DNA from: Sphingobium yanoikuyae
GTDB lineage: Bacteria > Pseudomonadota > Alphaproteobacteria > Sphingomonadales > Sphingomonadaceae
Assembly (NCBI RefSeq): GCF_013001025.1
Contig: NZ_CP053021.1
Coordinates: 2,001,501-2,065,500, forward strand
Direction: 5' to 3'
Length of the DNA: 64,000 nt
Shown here: positions 9,368 to 17,911 of the stretch, one piece after another
How positions within the stretch are numbered: the first letter of the stretch is position 1
Layout: each line of letters begins with the position of its first letter
Translations under genes and position numbers: made by a program
The notes under the pieces: generated by a model
What the model saw: only the letters and a program-made list of their open reading frames with translations
Databases searched by the model: none
What the model was told of the DNA's origin: nothing

Positions 9368-11188
9368 TCAGTTCTCCCTGAGCACCGGATAGAGATGATG
9401 ATAGGGGCTGCGATCGGGCAGCCGGGCCGAAAGCCAGTCGAGCCGCGCATCGCCATCGGCCGCGAATGCGGCATCAGCGGCCAATTTCGCCTCAAACTCT
9501 GCGCGAATCTGCGCATCAGCGGCGAGGAGCGCCTCGGCGATCGGCGCCCGGACGAAGTCCTCCGCCCCAGAAGGCGCCGCCAATATCTCCGGGAAGAAGC
9601 CCCAGGCAAGGAAACTGTCCTGGCTTTCCGGCTCCAGCAGCGCGGCCGCCAAAAGGCCCAGCGGCTGATCGGCAGGCACGCGCACCGTGCCGGCTGGCAG
9701 CGTTTCAGTCACGGTCTCGTGCCGCAACTTCGTGTCCAGCGGGATGCGCGCGTCGCGCACCGACATCGATTGCGGGTCCACCAGCCGCGCCCGATCGAGC
9801 GTCAGCGTGCGCGGCGCGTCCAGCACATCATACTGAATGCCGTGCAGCGTCAGCCGGTCGATCACTTCGGCCTGCCCGGCCGGCACCCACCATGCCTTGG
9901 GCAGGCGCACCGTCTCGACCGGTTCCTGGCCGATGATCGGCATCCGCCAGTCGACCGGGCGGCCCAGCCATTTCTGTTCCCTGCGCCCGCTCGCCGGCGA
10001 GACATAGGTGTCGAAGGCGATGCCCTTGAACCGCTCGACCCAGCCGATGGGCTGCACGGCGGGCTTCCAGCGGGTCAGCATTTCGGCGGGGCGCGATGCC
10101 TGGTCGCTGGCCTTCGCCTGCGCAATCGCTCCGGCATCCTGCCCGGCCAGCTCCAGCGCCGCCTCCAGCAGGACATAGGTGCCCAGCACCCGTTGGCGAT
10201 AGGGCTTCATCATGTGGTTTTCGACCAGCACGGTCGGGACGCCGATGAAATCGCCATAGCCGGTCGAATAGCGCGGCCCTTCGGGCGCCTGACGGATGCC
10301 CTTTGTCGGCTCCCGCGTGTCGATCGGGCTGGGATAGATGGTGGGGATATGGCCAGCCTTTTCCAGTGCTGACGTCACGCTCGGTCCGAAACGGCCCTGC
10401 AGCCAGTCTGCGGTGGCGCGATGATAGGCATAGCGGCCCCAGCCGGCATAAGTGAATGTGATGTCATATTGCATGTCGAAGCCGTCGCTGACATGGCAAT
10501 CGACATAGAGGATCGGGTCCAGCCGACGCAGCAGGCCGATCATCGCCCGGCTTTCGGGCGCGTCCGCTTTGGAATAGTCGCGGTTCAGGTTGATGTTGCG
10601 GCTATTGCCGACATAGCCCTTCTCCGCCGGGCCGCGCAGCGCCGGGAAGTTCCAGCGGCTCATCTTCTCATGCCCGTCGATATTATAGACTGGCACGAAC
10701 ACCAGATCGACCTTGTCGAGCAGCCCGTCCTTGCCGCGCAGCGCGATGTCGCGCAGCAGCATCAGGCCGGCATCCTTGCCGTCAATCTCGCCCGCATGGA
10801 TGCCCGCCTGCACCAGCACGACCGGCTTGCCCGTGCCCGACCCATCTTTGGCCTTGCTGGCCCGCACCAGCAGCATGTCGCGCCCTTCGCCAGTGCGGCC
10901 GAAGGTTTCGAGGCTGATGAGGGGCGAGGCCGCATCCAGACGCTTCAACCAGGCCGTAACCTCATCATAGCGCGGCGTGGTGGCAAAGCCGGCCTGCTCG
11001 GCCGGCGTGATCCAGGGATCATCCTTGCCGACGACCAGTTTTTCACTTGCCCCCGACCAGGGCAGCGTTGGCGGTAGCACCGACGCGGGTAGACCCGGCA
11101 GCGGCGCCTCAGTCGGCTGCTGCGCGATGGCGGTGCCAGCAACACATAAAGCGGCGGCGCCCAGAAGGCGCGTCATGCTCTTGCTCAT
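9368..11188 (-). CDS. Secreted M14-family zinc carboxypeptidase
   Basis: 606 residues with a signal peptide (about 1-22, ending AIAQ) and a peptidase M14 domain. Zinc ligands are visible: HAGEIDGK (His and Glu of the HxxE motif) and the third ligand in VDCHVSDGFD. A conserved VPVYNIDGH block with NRDYSK after it is also typical. The C-terminal third has no motif I recognise. The start lies 17 bases after the stop of the siderophore receptor gene on the same strand, so the two are probably one transcript. It may trim peptides, or a peptide ligand taken up by the receptor. The fold and catalytic class are secure; the substrate is unknown. Confidence 0.85.
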   Translation of the reverse strand: MSKSMTRLLGAAALCVAGTAIAQQPTEAPLPGLPASVLPPTLPWSGASEKLVVGKDDPWITPAEQAGFATTPRYDEVTAWLKRLDAASPLISLETFGRTGEGRDMLLVRASKAKDGSGTGKPVVLVQAGIHAGEIDGKDAGLMLLRDIALRGKDGLLDKVDLVFVPVYNIDGHEKMSRWNFPALRGPAEKGYVGNSRNINLNRDYSKADAPESRAMIGLLRRLDPILYVDCHVSDGFDMQYDITFTYAGWGRYAYHRATADWLQGRFGPSVTSALEKAGHIPTIYPSPIDTREPTKGIRQAPEGPRYSTGYGDFIGVPTVLVENHMMKPYRQRVLGTYVLLEAALELAGQDAGAIAQAKASDQASRPAEMLTRWKPAVQPIGWVERFKGIAFDTYVSPASGRREQKWLGRPVDWRMPIIGQEPVETVRLPKAWWVPAGQAEVIDRLTLHGIQYDVLDAPRTLTLDRARLVDPQSMSVRDARIPLDTKLRHETVTETLPAGTVRVPADQPLGLLAAALLEPESQDSFLAWGFFPEILAAPSGAEDFVRAPIAEALLAADAQIRAEFEAKLAADAAFAADGDARLDWLSARLPDRSPYHHLYPVLREN

Positions 11189-11205
11189 GTCTCTATCCTT
11201 CCGGC

Positions 11206-13410
11206 TCAGAAGCGGGCGCGCACGCCGACGGTGGCGGTGCGCGGCGTGCCCGGCTGCACCCAGACCGAGCTATAGCTGCTGGCATACCATGTCTCGTCGA
11301 ACAGGTTGCTGATCGTCCCGAACAGCTCGACACCCTCGATCACATCGACGCTGCCGAACAGGCGGAACAGGGTGTGCGACGGCAGGGTGAAGTCCGTGCC
11401 CGTTTCGCCCAGCCGTTCGCCGACATATTGCATGCCTGCGCCCAGTTGGGCCTCGCGCCCGGCCAGTTCGAAATGCTTCGCGACCTGGATGTTGAGAACA
11501 TGGTCGGGAATGTTGATCAGCCTGTCCCCCGGCAGGATCTGGGTGGCGAAATTGGGATCGTTCACCGCCTCCCGCGCTTCGGCATCGGTATAGGCGTAGC
11601 TCAGCAGGACATCGATGTCGCCGGGCAGATGGCCGTTCACGTCCAGTTCGATACCGCGGCTGCGCGCCTTGCCGATCGCGACGGAAAAGCCGGGATTATT
11701 ATTGTCGCTGGCCAGCACATTGTCCTTGGTCAGCTGATAGACGGACAGGGTGCCGGTCAAGGCACCGCCGAGCGCGGTCAGCTTGACGCCAGCCTCGATC
11801 GACTCACTCGTTTCCGGGTCGAAGATATTGTTGAAGAAATCCGCGCCGACATTGGCGCGATAGCCCTGGCCATAGGCGGCATAGAGGGTGATCGGATCGC
11901 TGAGGTCATAGACGATGCCGGCCTGCGGGCTGAACCGCTCATATTTGCGGCTATTGTAACGATTGGCCTCCGCAAGCACGCGGTTATCGACCTTCAGCGT
12001 CAGATTGTCATAGCGGCCGCCGATGCGGATCTGCAGTCGATCGGTCAGTTCGATCTGGTCCTGCACATAGAAGCCGAAGCTGCGCTGGGTATCCAGACGA
12101 TTGGTCAGCACCGACGTCGCAGGCAGCGGATATTGGCCATAGACCGGATTGTCGATGTCGATGACATAGCCGGCCTGGTCGCTCGGATTGCTGCTCAGCG
12201 CCGGCGGGCGATAGCGGGTGAAATAATTATCATATTCGAACTGGTCGAAATCGCCGCCGATCAGCACCCGATGACGTAGCGATCCGGTCTCGAACTTGCC
12301 GGCGACCTCGGCGCGGACCACGCTATGTTCCGCATCATAGCGGCGCGAGCGGCGCTGGCGCGACAGGGAGTGGCCGTCAACGTAGAGTTTCTGGCGCGAT
12401 GCGGTCTGCTCCGCGTCGGACGAGAAACCGGTCAGCAGCGTGTCGCGATGGCTGGCCCCGACCAGCAGGCTCCAGTCGTCATTGAACTGATGGTCGAGCC
12501 GCAACTGGTGGCCGGTGGCGCGCGCCACCGTGTCGCCATCGCCTGGCTCGCCCAGGAAGCGCGAGCGTGGCACGGTGTTGAAGTCATTGTCCAGGACTAC
12601 GATGCCGCGATCGAACGGCACTTCCACGCGGGTCCATTCGAAATCATAGGTGAGGCGCGTCCGATCGCCGAGCGCGACGCCGATCGAGGGCAGGAAGCCC
12701 CAGCGCTTCTGCGAGACATAGTCGCGGAACGTGTCGCCCTTCTCATAATAGCCGATCAGCCGCGCGGTGATGCCGTCGGTCAGCGCCAGATTGGCGTCGG
12801 CGTCGGCGCGGAACCGGTCATAGCTGCCATATTGCAGCGTGCCCGTGCCGAAGGTCCGGCCGATTTCGGCCTGCTTGGTCACCAGATTGATCGTGCCGCC
12901 CGGCTCGCCGCGCCCGATCAGCGCCGCCGCCGGCCCTTTCAGCACCTCGACCCGCTCGATCCCGGCCACGTCGCGCTGGCCGCCAAAGCCGCGCCCGGCG
13001 TTGAAGCCATTGACCAGATAGCCGCTCGGCAGATTTTCATCTCCGGCAAAGCCGCGAATGGCGAAACTGTCCCACAACCCGCCCAACGTATTCTGGCGCG
13101 CGACCGAGGCATTCATGTCCAGCGCGTCGGTCAGACGCAGGATATTATTCTGCTGCAGCGTCTCCGCGTCGATCTCTGTGATGGCCTGGGGAATTTCCTT
13201 CACGGAGAAATCGCCGCGATAGGCCTGACGCACGCCGTCGACCGTGATGGCACCCTCGCCCTCCGGCACATGATGAACCGCATCGCCGGTCTGCGCCTGG
13301 GCTGGAAGCCAGGCCAGGACAGCAGCCAGCGGCAGCGCGCGGGCGATGTGATGGAAGCGACGGGAACGGACGGGCGCAGCGCAGGCGCGCGGCAGGAACT
13401 GGATCGACAT
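11206..13410 (-). CDS. TonB-dependent siderophore receptor
   Basis: 734-residue outer-membrane receptor of the ferric-siderophore (FhuA/FecA-like) type. It has a signal peptide (ending AQAQ), a TonB-box-like stretch FSVKEIPQAIT, then plug blocks FAIRGF, VNGFNAGRGF and VEVLKGPAAALIGRGEPGGTIN, which are typical of siderophore rather than vitamin receptors. The barrel ends in VGVRARF. It leads a likely two-gene unit with the M14 peptidase and is divergent from an ABC exporter operon. The intergenic region carries two AT-rich inverted repeats that could bind an iron regulator. The ligand cannot be told from sequence. Confidence 0.88.
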   Translation of the reverse strand: MSIQFLPRACAAPVRSRRFHHIARALPLAAVLAWLPAQAQTGDAVHHVPEGEGAITVDGVRQAYRGDFSVKEIPQAITEIDAETLQQNNILRLTDALDMNASVARQNTLGGLWDSFAIRGFAGDENLPSGYLVNGFNAGRGFGGQRDVAGIERVEVLKGPAAALIGRGEPGGTINLVTKQAEIGRTFGTGTLQYGSYDRFRADADANLALTDGITARLIGYYEKGDTFRDYVSQKRWGFLPSIGVALGDRTRLTYDFEWTRVEVPFDRGIVVLDNDFNTVPRSRFLGEPGDGDTVARATGHQLRLDHQFNDDWSLLVGASHRDTLLTGFSSDAEQTASRQKLYVDGHSLSRQRRSRRYDAEHSVVRAEVAGKFETGSLRHRVLIGGDFDQFEYDNYFTRYRPPALSSNPSDQAGYVIDIDNPVYGQYPLPATSVLTNRLDTQRSFGFYVQDQIELTDRLQIRIGGRYDNLTLKVDNRVLAEANRYNSRKYERFSPQAGIVYDLSDPITLYAAYGQGYRANVGADFFNNIFDPETSESIEAGVKLTALGGALTGTLSVYQLTKDNVLASDNNNPGFSVAIGKARSRGIELDVNGHLPGDIDVLLSYAYTDAEAREAVNDPNFATQILPGDRLINIPDHVLNIQVAKHFELAGREAQLGAGMQYVGERLGETGTDFTLPSHTLFRLFGSVDVIEGVELFGTISNLFDETWYASSYSSVWVQPGTPRTATVGVRARF

Positions 13411-13420
13411 ATTTTCCCCT

Positions 13421-13446
13421 GAATGAAATGAGACGAAATCTCATTC
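13421..13446. promoter_or_regulatory. Inverted repeat just upstream of siderophore receptor
   Basis: Arms GAATGAAAT and ATCTCATTC pair at 8 of 9 positions across an 8-base spacer. It lies 11 bases before the receptor start on the minus strand, a position suited to repression. The regulator is unknown; an iron-responsive repressor is likely from context. Confidence 0.4.
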
Positions 13447-13480
13447 GCCGCTGCCCCTAGGGTAGGCTCGTCGCACCCGT

Positions 13481-13507
13481 CAATGGAAATGTTATATTAT
13501 TTCATTG
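13481..13507. promoter_or_regulatory. Second inverted repeat, between receptor and ABC operon
   Basis: CAATGGAAAT faces ATTTCATTG, a pairing with one extra base, around the AT core GTTATATT. It shares the half-site AATGAAAT with the repeat at 13421-13446. It lies 57 bases before the start of the ABC ATPase gene. Confidence 0.35.
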
Positions 13508-13563
13508 ACAGATTACTGCATCGCCGAAATGGTCCGACGCAACAGCCAAGGAGCCTTGCCCCC

Positions 13564-14301
13564 ATGTCCCTGACCGCCACCGGCCAGCCCATCCTATTGT
13601 CCGACGTCCACCTGTCCTATGGCAGCCATCATGTGCTGCGCGGCCTGACCCTGCATGTCCATGCCGGCGAAATCTATGCGCTGCTCGGCGGCAATGGGGC
13701 GGGCAAGTCGACCACCATGTCGACCCTGCTGGGTTTTGCCCAGCCCGACAGCGGCATGGTGCTGGTGGCCGGCCATGACCCGGCGGCGCAGCCCGACAAG
13801 GCGCGCGAGCAGATCGCCTATGTCCCCGAAAATGTCGCCCTTTACGAGCATCTGACAGCGCCGGAAAATGCCGCCTATCTGCTGGCGCTGGCCGGCCGCC
13901 ACCCGGCCCCGCAGGAGATTGACGGCGCGTTCGACGCAACGGGCCTGCAGGCACCGGCCTGGGACAAGCGTCTCGGCGGCTTTTCCAAGGGGATGCGGCA
14001 GAAGGTGGCGATCGCCATCGCCCTATTGCGCGAAGTGCCGGTGCTGCTGCTCGACGAGCCCTCTTCCGGCCTTGACCCGCGCGCGACCGCCGATTTCAAC
14101 CGGCTGGTCCACGATGTCGCGCGCAAGGGCGCGGCCGTGCTGATGGTCACCCATGACCTGCTGTCGGCGGCCGACATTGCCGACCGGATCGGCTTCCTCG
14201 AATCCGGCCGGATCGTCGACGAGGCATTGGCGCAAGGCACGGACCGCTTCGACGTGCGCGACCTGCACCGCAAGTTCGCGCGGGAGGCCGTTGCCGCATG
14301 A
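13564..14301 (+). CDS. ABC transporter ATP-binding subunit
   Basis: 245-residue cytoplasmic ATPase. Walker A is GGNGAGKST, the Q-loop region is YVPEN, the signature is a modified FSKGMRQK, Walker B is VLLLDEPSSG, and the H-switch is MVTHD. The subunit resembles CcmA/NatA-type exporters of the ABC-2 class. The start at 13564 is chosen because AAGGAG stands ten bases ahead and the MSLTATG N-terminus fits; a longer upstream reading would run through the AT-rich regulatory region. The stop overlaps the next gene by four bases (ATGA). It should power the two permeases that follow. Confidence 0.9.
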   Translation: MSLTATGQPILLSDVHLSYGSHHVLRGLTLHVHAGEIYALLGGNGAGKSTTMSTLLGFAQPDSGMVLVAGHDPAAQPDKAREQIAYVPENVALYEHLTAPENAAYLLALAGRHPAPQEIDGAFDATGLQAPAWDKRLGGFSKGMRQKVAIAIALLREVPVLLLDEPSSGLDPRATADFNRLVHDVARKGAAVLMVTHDLLSAADIADRIGFLESGRIVDEALAQGTDRFDVRDLHRKFAREAVAA

Positions 14302-15740
14302 GGGCCATCACCCTGATCGCGCGTGACGAATTGCGGCTGATGCGGCGCAACCGCGTCGCCGTCATCGCCTTCGCGCTGCTCGTCCTGCTGACGCTCGCCG
14401 CCGCGCTCATCAGTTGGTCGCACCAGAGCGGCATCGCCGAAACCCGCACCCGGTTCCAGGCCCAGGCAGCCGAGGCGTTCGAGGCGCAGCCCGACCGCCA
14501 CCCCCATCGCATGGCCCATTTCGGCAATTTCATCTTCCGCCCGCTGCCACCGCTCGCTGCCTTCGATCCCGGCGTCGATGCCTTCACCGGCAACAGCATC
14601 TTCCTGGAAGGTCATCGCCAGAACAGTGCCAATTTCGGTGATGTCCGCCAATCCTCGCTGCTGGTCCGCTTCGGCCAGTTGACCCCGGCCTTCGTGTTGC
14701 AGGTGATTGCGCCGCTGCTGCTGATCTTCCTTGGCTATGGCGCGGTCGCGCGCGAACGCGAACGCGGCACGCTGCGCCAGATGCTGGTGCAGGGTGTGTC
14801 CGCCCGCGCGCTTGTCATGGGCAAGCTGCTGGCGCTGGCGCTGGTCGCCGCGCTGGTCGGGCTGCCCGCGCTCATCGCCTTCCTGCTGATCGCGGGCCAA
14901 CCCGGCGCGCTGGCCGGGCCGATGGCGGTGATCGCGCTTGGCTATGGCGCCTATCTGGCACTCTGGTCGATCATCGTCATCCTTGTCTCCGCGCTGGTAA
15001 GGCGCGGCCGCGACGCGTTGCTGGCGTTGCTGGCGCTTTGGGCGGTGCTGGTCATCCTGCTGCCGCGCGTGGCGCCCGACATCGCGGCGCAGGCCCATAG
15101 CCTGCCCACCCGCCTGGAAACCGACATCGCCATCCAGCAGGATCTGCATCGCCTTGGCGACGCGCATAATCCTGACGATCCCTTCTTCAACGCCTTCAAG
15201 CAGAAGGTGCTGCGCCGCTATGGCGTCGACAAGGTAGAGGATCTGCCGGTCAATTATAACGGCCTGCTCGCGGTCGAGGGCGAGAAGCTGACGTCGGGGC
15301 TGTTCGACCACTATGCCGATCGCAGCTTCGCGATCCAGCAGGCGCAGAGCCGGCTCACCGACGGCTTCGGTATCATCAGCCCGGCCATCTCGCTGCGGCA
15401 ATTGTCGATGGCAGCCGCGGGCACCGATCTTGCGGGCCATCGCCGCTTCCTCGCTCAGGCCGAAGCCTATCGCTTCGCCATGGTCCAGCATCTCAACCAG
15501 TTGCAGGCGGATGCCGTCAGCTATGCCGATGACAAGGCCAAGGATGCCGGCGCCGATCAGCGCAAGCGCATCTCTGCCGATCATTGGCAGTCGATCCCGC
15601 AATTCCGCTTCATCGCGCCGACCGCCGGCGACCTGGTGACCGCCAGCCTGCCCGGCCTGGGCCTGCTACTCGCCTGGCTGGCACTCGCGCTGCTAGCGCT
15701 GCTGCCCGTCGCCCGCCATCTTCAGAAAGCCCGTCCATGA
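14298..15740 (+). CDS. ABC-2-type permease, DUF3526-like, first copy
   Basis: 480-residue integral membrane protein. An N-terminal helix (about 20-40) is followed by a large external domain, then a cluster of about four helices (about 140-260), a second soluble region with long helices, and a C-terminal helix. The block VARERERGTLRQMLVQGVS is the cytoplasmic coupling region seen in ABC-2 permeases of the NosY/DUF3526 kind. It overlaps both neighbours by four bases, so the three genes form one coupled operon. It is a partner of the ATPase before it. The exported substrate is unknown. Confidence 0.82.
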   Translation: MRAITLIARDELRLMRRNRVAVIAFALLVLLTLAAALISWSHQSGIAETRTRFQAQAAEAFEAQPDRHPHRMAHFGNFIFRPLPPLAAFDPGVDAFTGNSIFLEGHRQNSANFGDVRQSSLLVRFGQLTPAFVLQVIAPLLLIFLGYGAVARERERGTLRQMLVQGVSARALVMGKLLALALVAALVGLPALIAFLLIAGQPGALAGPMAVIALGYGAYLALWSIIVILVSALVRRGRDALLALLALWAVLVILLPRVAPDIAAQAHSLPTRLETDIAIQQDLHRLGDAHNPDDPFFNAFKQKVLRRYGVDKVEDLPVNYNGLLAVEGEKLTSGLFDHYADRSFAIQQAQSRLTDGFGIISPAISLRQLSMAAAGTDLAGHRRFLAQAEAYRFAMVQHLNQLQADAVSYADDKAKDAGADQRKRISADHWQSIPQFRFIAPTAGDLVTASLPGLGLLLAWLALALLALLPVARHLQKARP

Positions 15741-16990
15741 CCCTCCTCACCCATGAACTGCGCCTGCTGCTGCGATCACGCATGGCGCTGCTGGCGCTGC
15801 TGCTCGTCGCCCTGCTCGCCATCGCCTCGGTCGCTGCCGGCATGACCGAAGTCGCCCGACAGCGCGCCGTCATCGCCCGCATCCAGCCGAAACAGGCACA
15901 GGATATCGCCGCCGTCGCGCAATGGGCCGGCAAGACACAGGATCCCGGCAACGCGGCCTATTACAGCTTCCATGCCACCTGGGATGCGCCCGCACCGCTC
16001 GCCTTCGTGGCGCTCGGGCTGCGGGACGTCGCACCTTACATCCTGCGTGTCCGCGCGCTGGGGCTGGAAGCACAGCTTTACGATGGCGAGGCGTTCAATC
16101 CCGAACTGGCGCTGCCCGGTCGTTTCGATTTCGCCTTCGTGCTCGTCTATCTGACGCCTTTGTTCGTGATTGCCCTGATCCACGACCTGGTCTCGGGCGA
16201 GCGGGAAGCCGGGCGGCTGCGGATGCTCGATGCGCTCGCAGGATCGGGACGGCATCTCTGGGCACGGCGTGTGCTGCTGCGTGGTGGCCTGCTGTTTCTC
16301 ACGCTCGCCCTGCCTGTCAGTATCGGGGCAAGTCTTTCGCATGTGCCGCTGCTGCCGCTGCTGGCGGTGCTCGGCCTCGTCGCCCTCTATCTCGCCTTCT
16401 GGATCGGCGTCACGTTGCTGGTAGGACGGCTGCGCTGGAGTTCGGTCACCAATGCCGCGACGCTTGCCGGCCTGTGGCTGCTGCTTACCCTGCTACTGCC
16501 GACCATCGCCCATGTCGCGATCAACCGTGCCATCCCGGTCGGCCAGGGCGTGGAACTGACGCTCGCCCAGCGCGAGGCGGTCAACCGCGCCTGGGACATT
16601 CCGCGCGAACAGACCATGCAGGCCTTCTATGCCGGCCATCCCGAATGGAAGGACAGCCCGCCGCTAGGCCACGCATTCCACTGGAAATGGTATTTCGCCT
16701 TCCACCAGGTCGGCGATGAAAGCGTCGCGCCCAAGGCGAACGCCTACCGCCACGGGATCGAGGCGCGCGATGCTGCCGCCCGTTCGGTCGGCTGGCTGCT
16801 GCCCTCGGTCGGCGTACAGGCGCTGCTCGCCCGCCTCGCCGACACCGACATGCAGGCGCAACTGGCCTATCAGGACCGCATCCGCGCCTTTCACACCCGG
16901 CTGCGCAATTATTATTATGCCTATCTCTTCACCGACAAGCCGTTCGGGCAGGTCGATTTCGAAGGCGCTCCGCGCTTCGACGATATGTGA
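15737..16990 (+). CDS. ABC-2-type permease, DUF3526-like, second copy
   Basis: 417 residues with the same plan as the preceding permease: one N-terminal helix (about 15-35), a periplasmic region with EAFNPELALPGRFDF, then helices around the coupling block VSGEREAGRLRMLDALAGSG, and a C-terminal soluble part rich in aromatic residues. The start ATG at 15737 overlaps the previous stop (ATGA). The two permeases are related but clearly different, so the exporter is probably a heterodimer. The gene ends 172 bases before the tRNA gene, which is on the other strand. Function beyond export is not known. Confidence 0.82.
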   Translation: MTLLTHELRLLLRSRMALLALLLVALLAIASVAAGMTEVARQRAVIARIQPKQAQDIAAVAQWAGKTQDPGNAAYYSFHATWDAPAPLAFVALGLRDVAPYILRVRALGLEAQLYDGEAFNPELALPGRFDFAFVLVYLTPLFVIALIHDLVSGEREAGRLRMLDALAGSGRHLWARRVLLRGGLLFLTLALPVSIGASLSHVPLLPLLAVLGLVALYLAFWIGVTLLVGRLRWSSVTNAATLAGLWLLLTLLLPTIAHVAINRAIPVGQGVELTLAQREAVNRAWDIPREQTMQAFYAGHPEWKDSPPLGHAFHWKWYFAFHQVGDESVAPKANAYRHGIEARDAAARSVGWLLPSVGVQALLARLADTDMQAQLAYQDRIRAFHTRLRNYYYAYLFTDKPFGQVDFEGAPRFDDM

Positions 16991-17162
16991 GAGACTGTGA
17001 TGGCCGGGGATGAGGGCGAAATTGCCCGCTTCGCTTCATCCTCGGCGGCAACCATCGACTTGCCGACGCACATACAAGCGCCGGTGCTGGTCTGTGCCTG
17101 CAACGGTCAACTACCGATGTTGGATATCTCCAGCCATGCTTCAACGCAAATCGTTGAAATCA

Positions 17163-17237
17163 TGGTGGGCGCGACAGGGATTGAACCTGTGACCCCACCC
17201 GTGTGAAGGGTGTGCTCTACCGCTGAGCTACGCGCCC
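17163..17237 (-). tRNA. tRNA-Val (anticodon CAC)
   Basis: On the minus strand a complete cloverleaf is readable: acceptor stem GGGCGCG pairing CGCGCCC, D arm GCTC...GAGC, anticodon stem CACCC/GGGTG around TTCACAC (anticodon CAC, valine GTG codon), T arm with GGTTCAATC, discriminator A and an encoded CCA. It is 75 bases including CCA. Confidence 0.95.
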
Positions 17238-17379
17238 CCTGTAAGGAGGAGGCGGCCTTTCGCATCCGATGCCGGGCCTGTCAAGCGCCGCCTTGCAGCT
17301 TTTTGGAAATTATCTCTGTCCAGCGCGTTTGGCCGCATTATACAGGCCCGACCAATATAGATCAGAAAGTGCATCATCC

Positions 17380-17508
17380 ATGCGTCAGACCGTCGCTCTC
17401 GTCCTTGCCTCCATGTTCCTGTCCGCGCTCGCCGCCTGCAACACGGTGCAGGGCGTCGGCCGCGACATCGAATCGGTCGGCACCGCCGGCAAGGAAGTCA
17501 TTCACTGA
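17380..17508 (+). CDS. Entericidin-like small lipoprotein
   Basis: 42 residues with a typical lipoprotein signal: positively charged start, hydrophobic core and lipobox SALAAC with the lipidated Cys at 20. The mature part NTVQGVGRDIESVG is the conserved core of the entericidin A/B family, small membrane lipoproteins of unclear role in stationary phase and envelope stress. It is a single gene, followed by a hairpin terminator, and convergent with the small Cys-rich gene. The start is fixed by the signal sequence; the ribosome site (AGAAAG) is modest. Confidence 0.85.
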   Translation: MRQTVALVLASMFLSALAACNTVQGVGRDIESVGTAGKEVIH

Positions 17509-17517
17509 TAACGGGGA

Positions 17518-17540
17518 CAGGGCGGCGTCCTGCCGCCCTG
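17518..17540. terminator. Bidirectional hairpin terminator
   Basis: A perfect 9-base stem (CAGGGCGGC with GCCGCCCTG) and a 5-base loop stand between two convergent small genes. No T-run follows. Confidence 0.65.
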
Positions 17541-17542
17541 CA

Positions 17543-17728
17543 TCATTGCAGGATGCGTGGAAAGGCCGACTTCTTGCGCAGGCGCACACCGTCGCAATCC
17601 GGCTCGCCGCATTCGCACGCCTCGATCGCATAGCGTACGCCACACATCACCAGAACATCCTGGTCGAACGAATAGTTGGCAATACCCGCGCGCTCGACCT
17701 TTTCTTGTGCTCTGGCCTTGAGAGTCAT
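17543..17728 (-). CDS. Small Cys-rich protein of unknown function
   Basis: 61 residues that I do not recognise. The first half is charged and helical (KARAQEKVERAG). The second half holds four cysteines in CGVRYAIEACECGEPDC, a spacing (C-x8-C-x-C-x4-C) that could bind a metal, followed by a basic tail. The start at 17728 is supported by GGAGGGAAG seven to twelve bases ahead; a longer start at 17761 has no such site. The coding frame has the same GC-rich third positions as its neighbours, so I treat it as real. A perfect inverted repeat at 17778-17799 lies in the region shared with hslV. Confidence 0.65.
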   Translation of the reverse strand: MTLKARAQEKVERAGIANYSFDQDVLVMCGVRYAIEACECGEPDCDGVRLRKKSAFPRILQ

Positions 17729-17777
17729 GAGTAGCTTCCCTCCATTTGGGACGACCGACAATGATTGCTGCGTTGCA

Positions 17778-17799
17778 CAATGTCAATTCATCGACATTG
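17778..17799. promoter_or_regulatory. Inverted repeat between small Cys-rich gene and hslV
   Basis: CAATGTC and GACATTG are exact complements with an 8-base spacer (AATTCATC). It stands in the AT-richer part of a 183-base divergent region. It could be an operator; no regulator is assigned. Confidence 0.35.
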
Positions 17800-17874
17800 G
17801 TTCCTTAACCGATAGTCAGAAATCGTCCCGCAAATCGCACGTTTCGGCGGCGGCCTCGTGTTTCTACATAGACG

Positions 17875-17903
17875 CTTGCAGCGCTTGACTGCCGCTCCCA
17901 TAT
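17875..17903 (+). promoter_or_regulatory. Weak candidate heat-shock (sigma-32) promoter for hslVU
   Basis: CTTG, 18 bases, then CCCATAT. This resembles the alphaproteobacterial sigma-32 pattern CTTG-N17/18-CYTATNT with one mismatch. It would leave almost no leader before the ATG at 17912, so either the message is nearly leaderless or this match is chance. Confidence 0.25.
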
Positions 17904-17911
17904 GCGCGGTC

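Noticed and set aside
16991..17162. Small gene between the ABC permease and tRNA-Val
   Set aside because: Short frames in this gap run into the tRNA and have no ribosome site or recognisable sequence.
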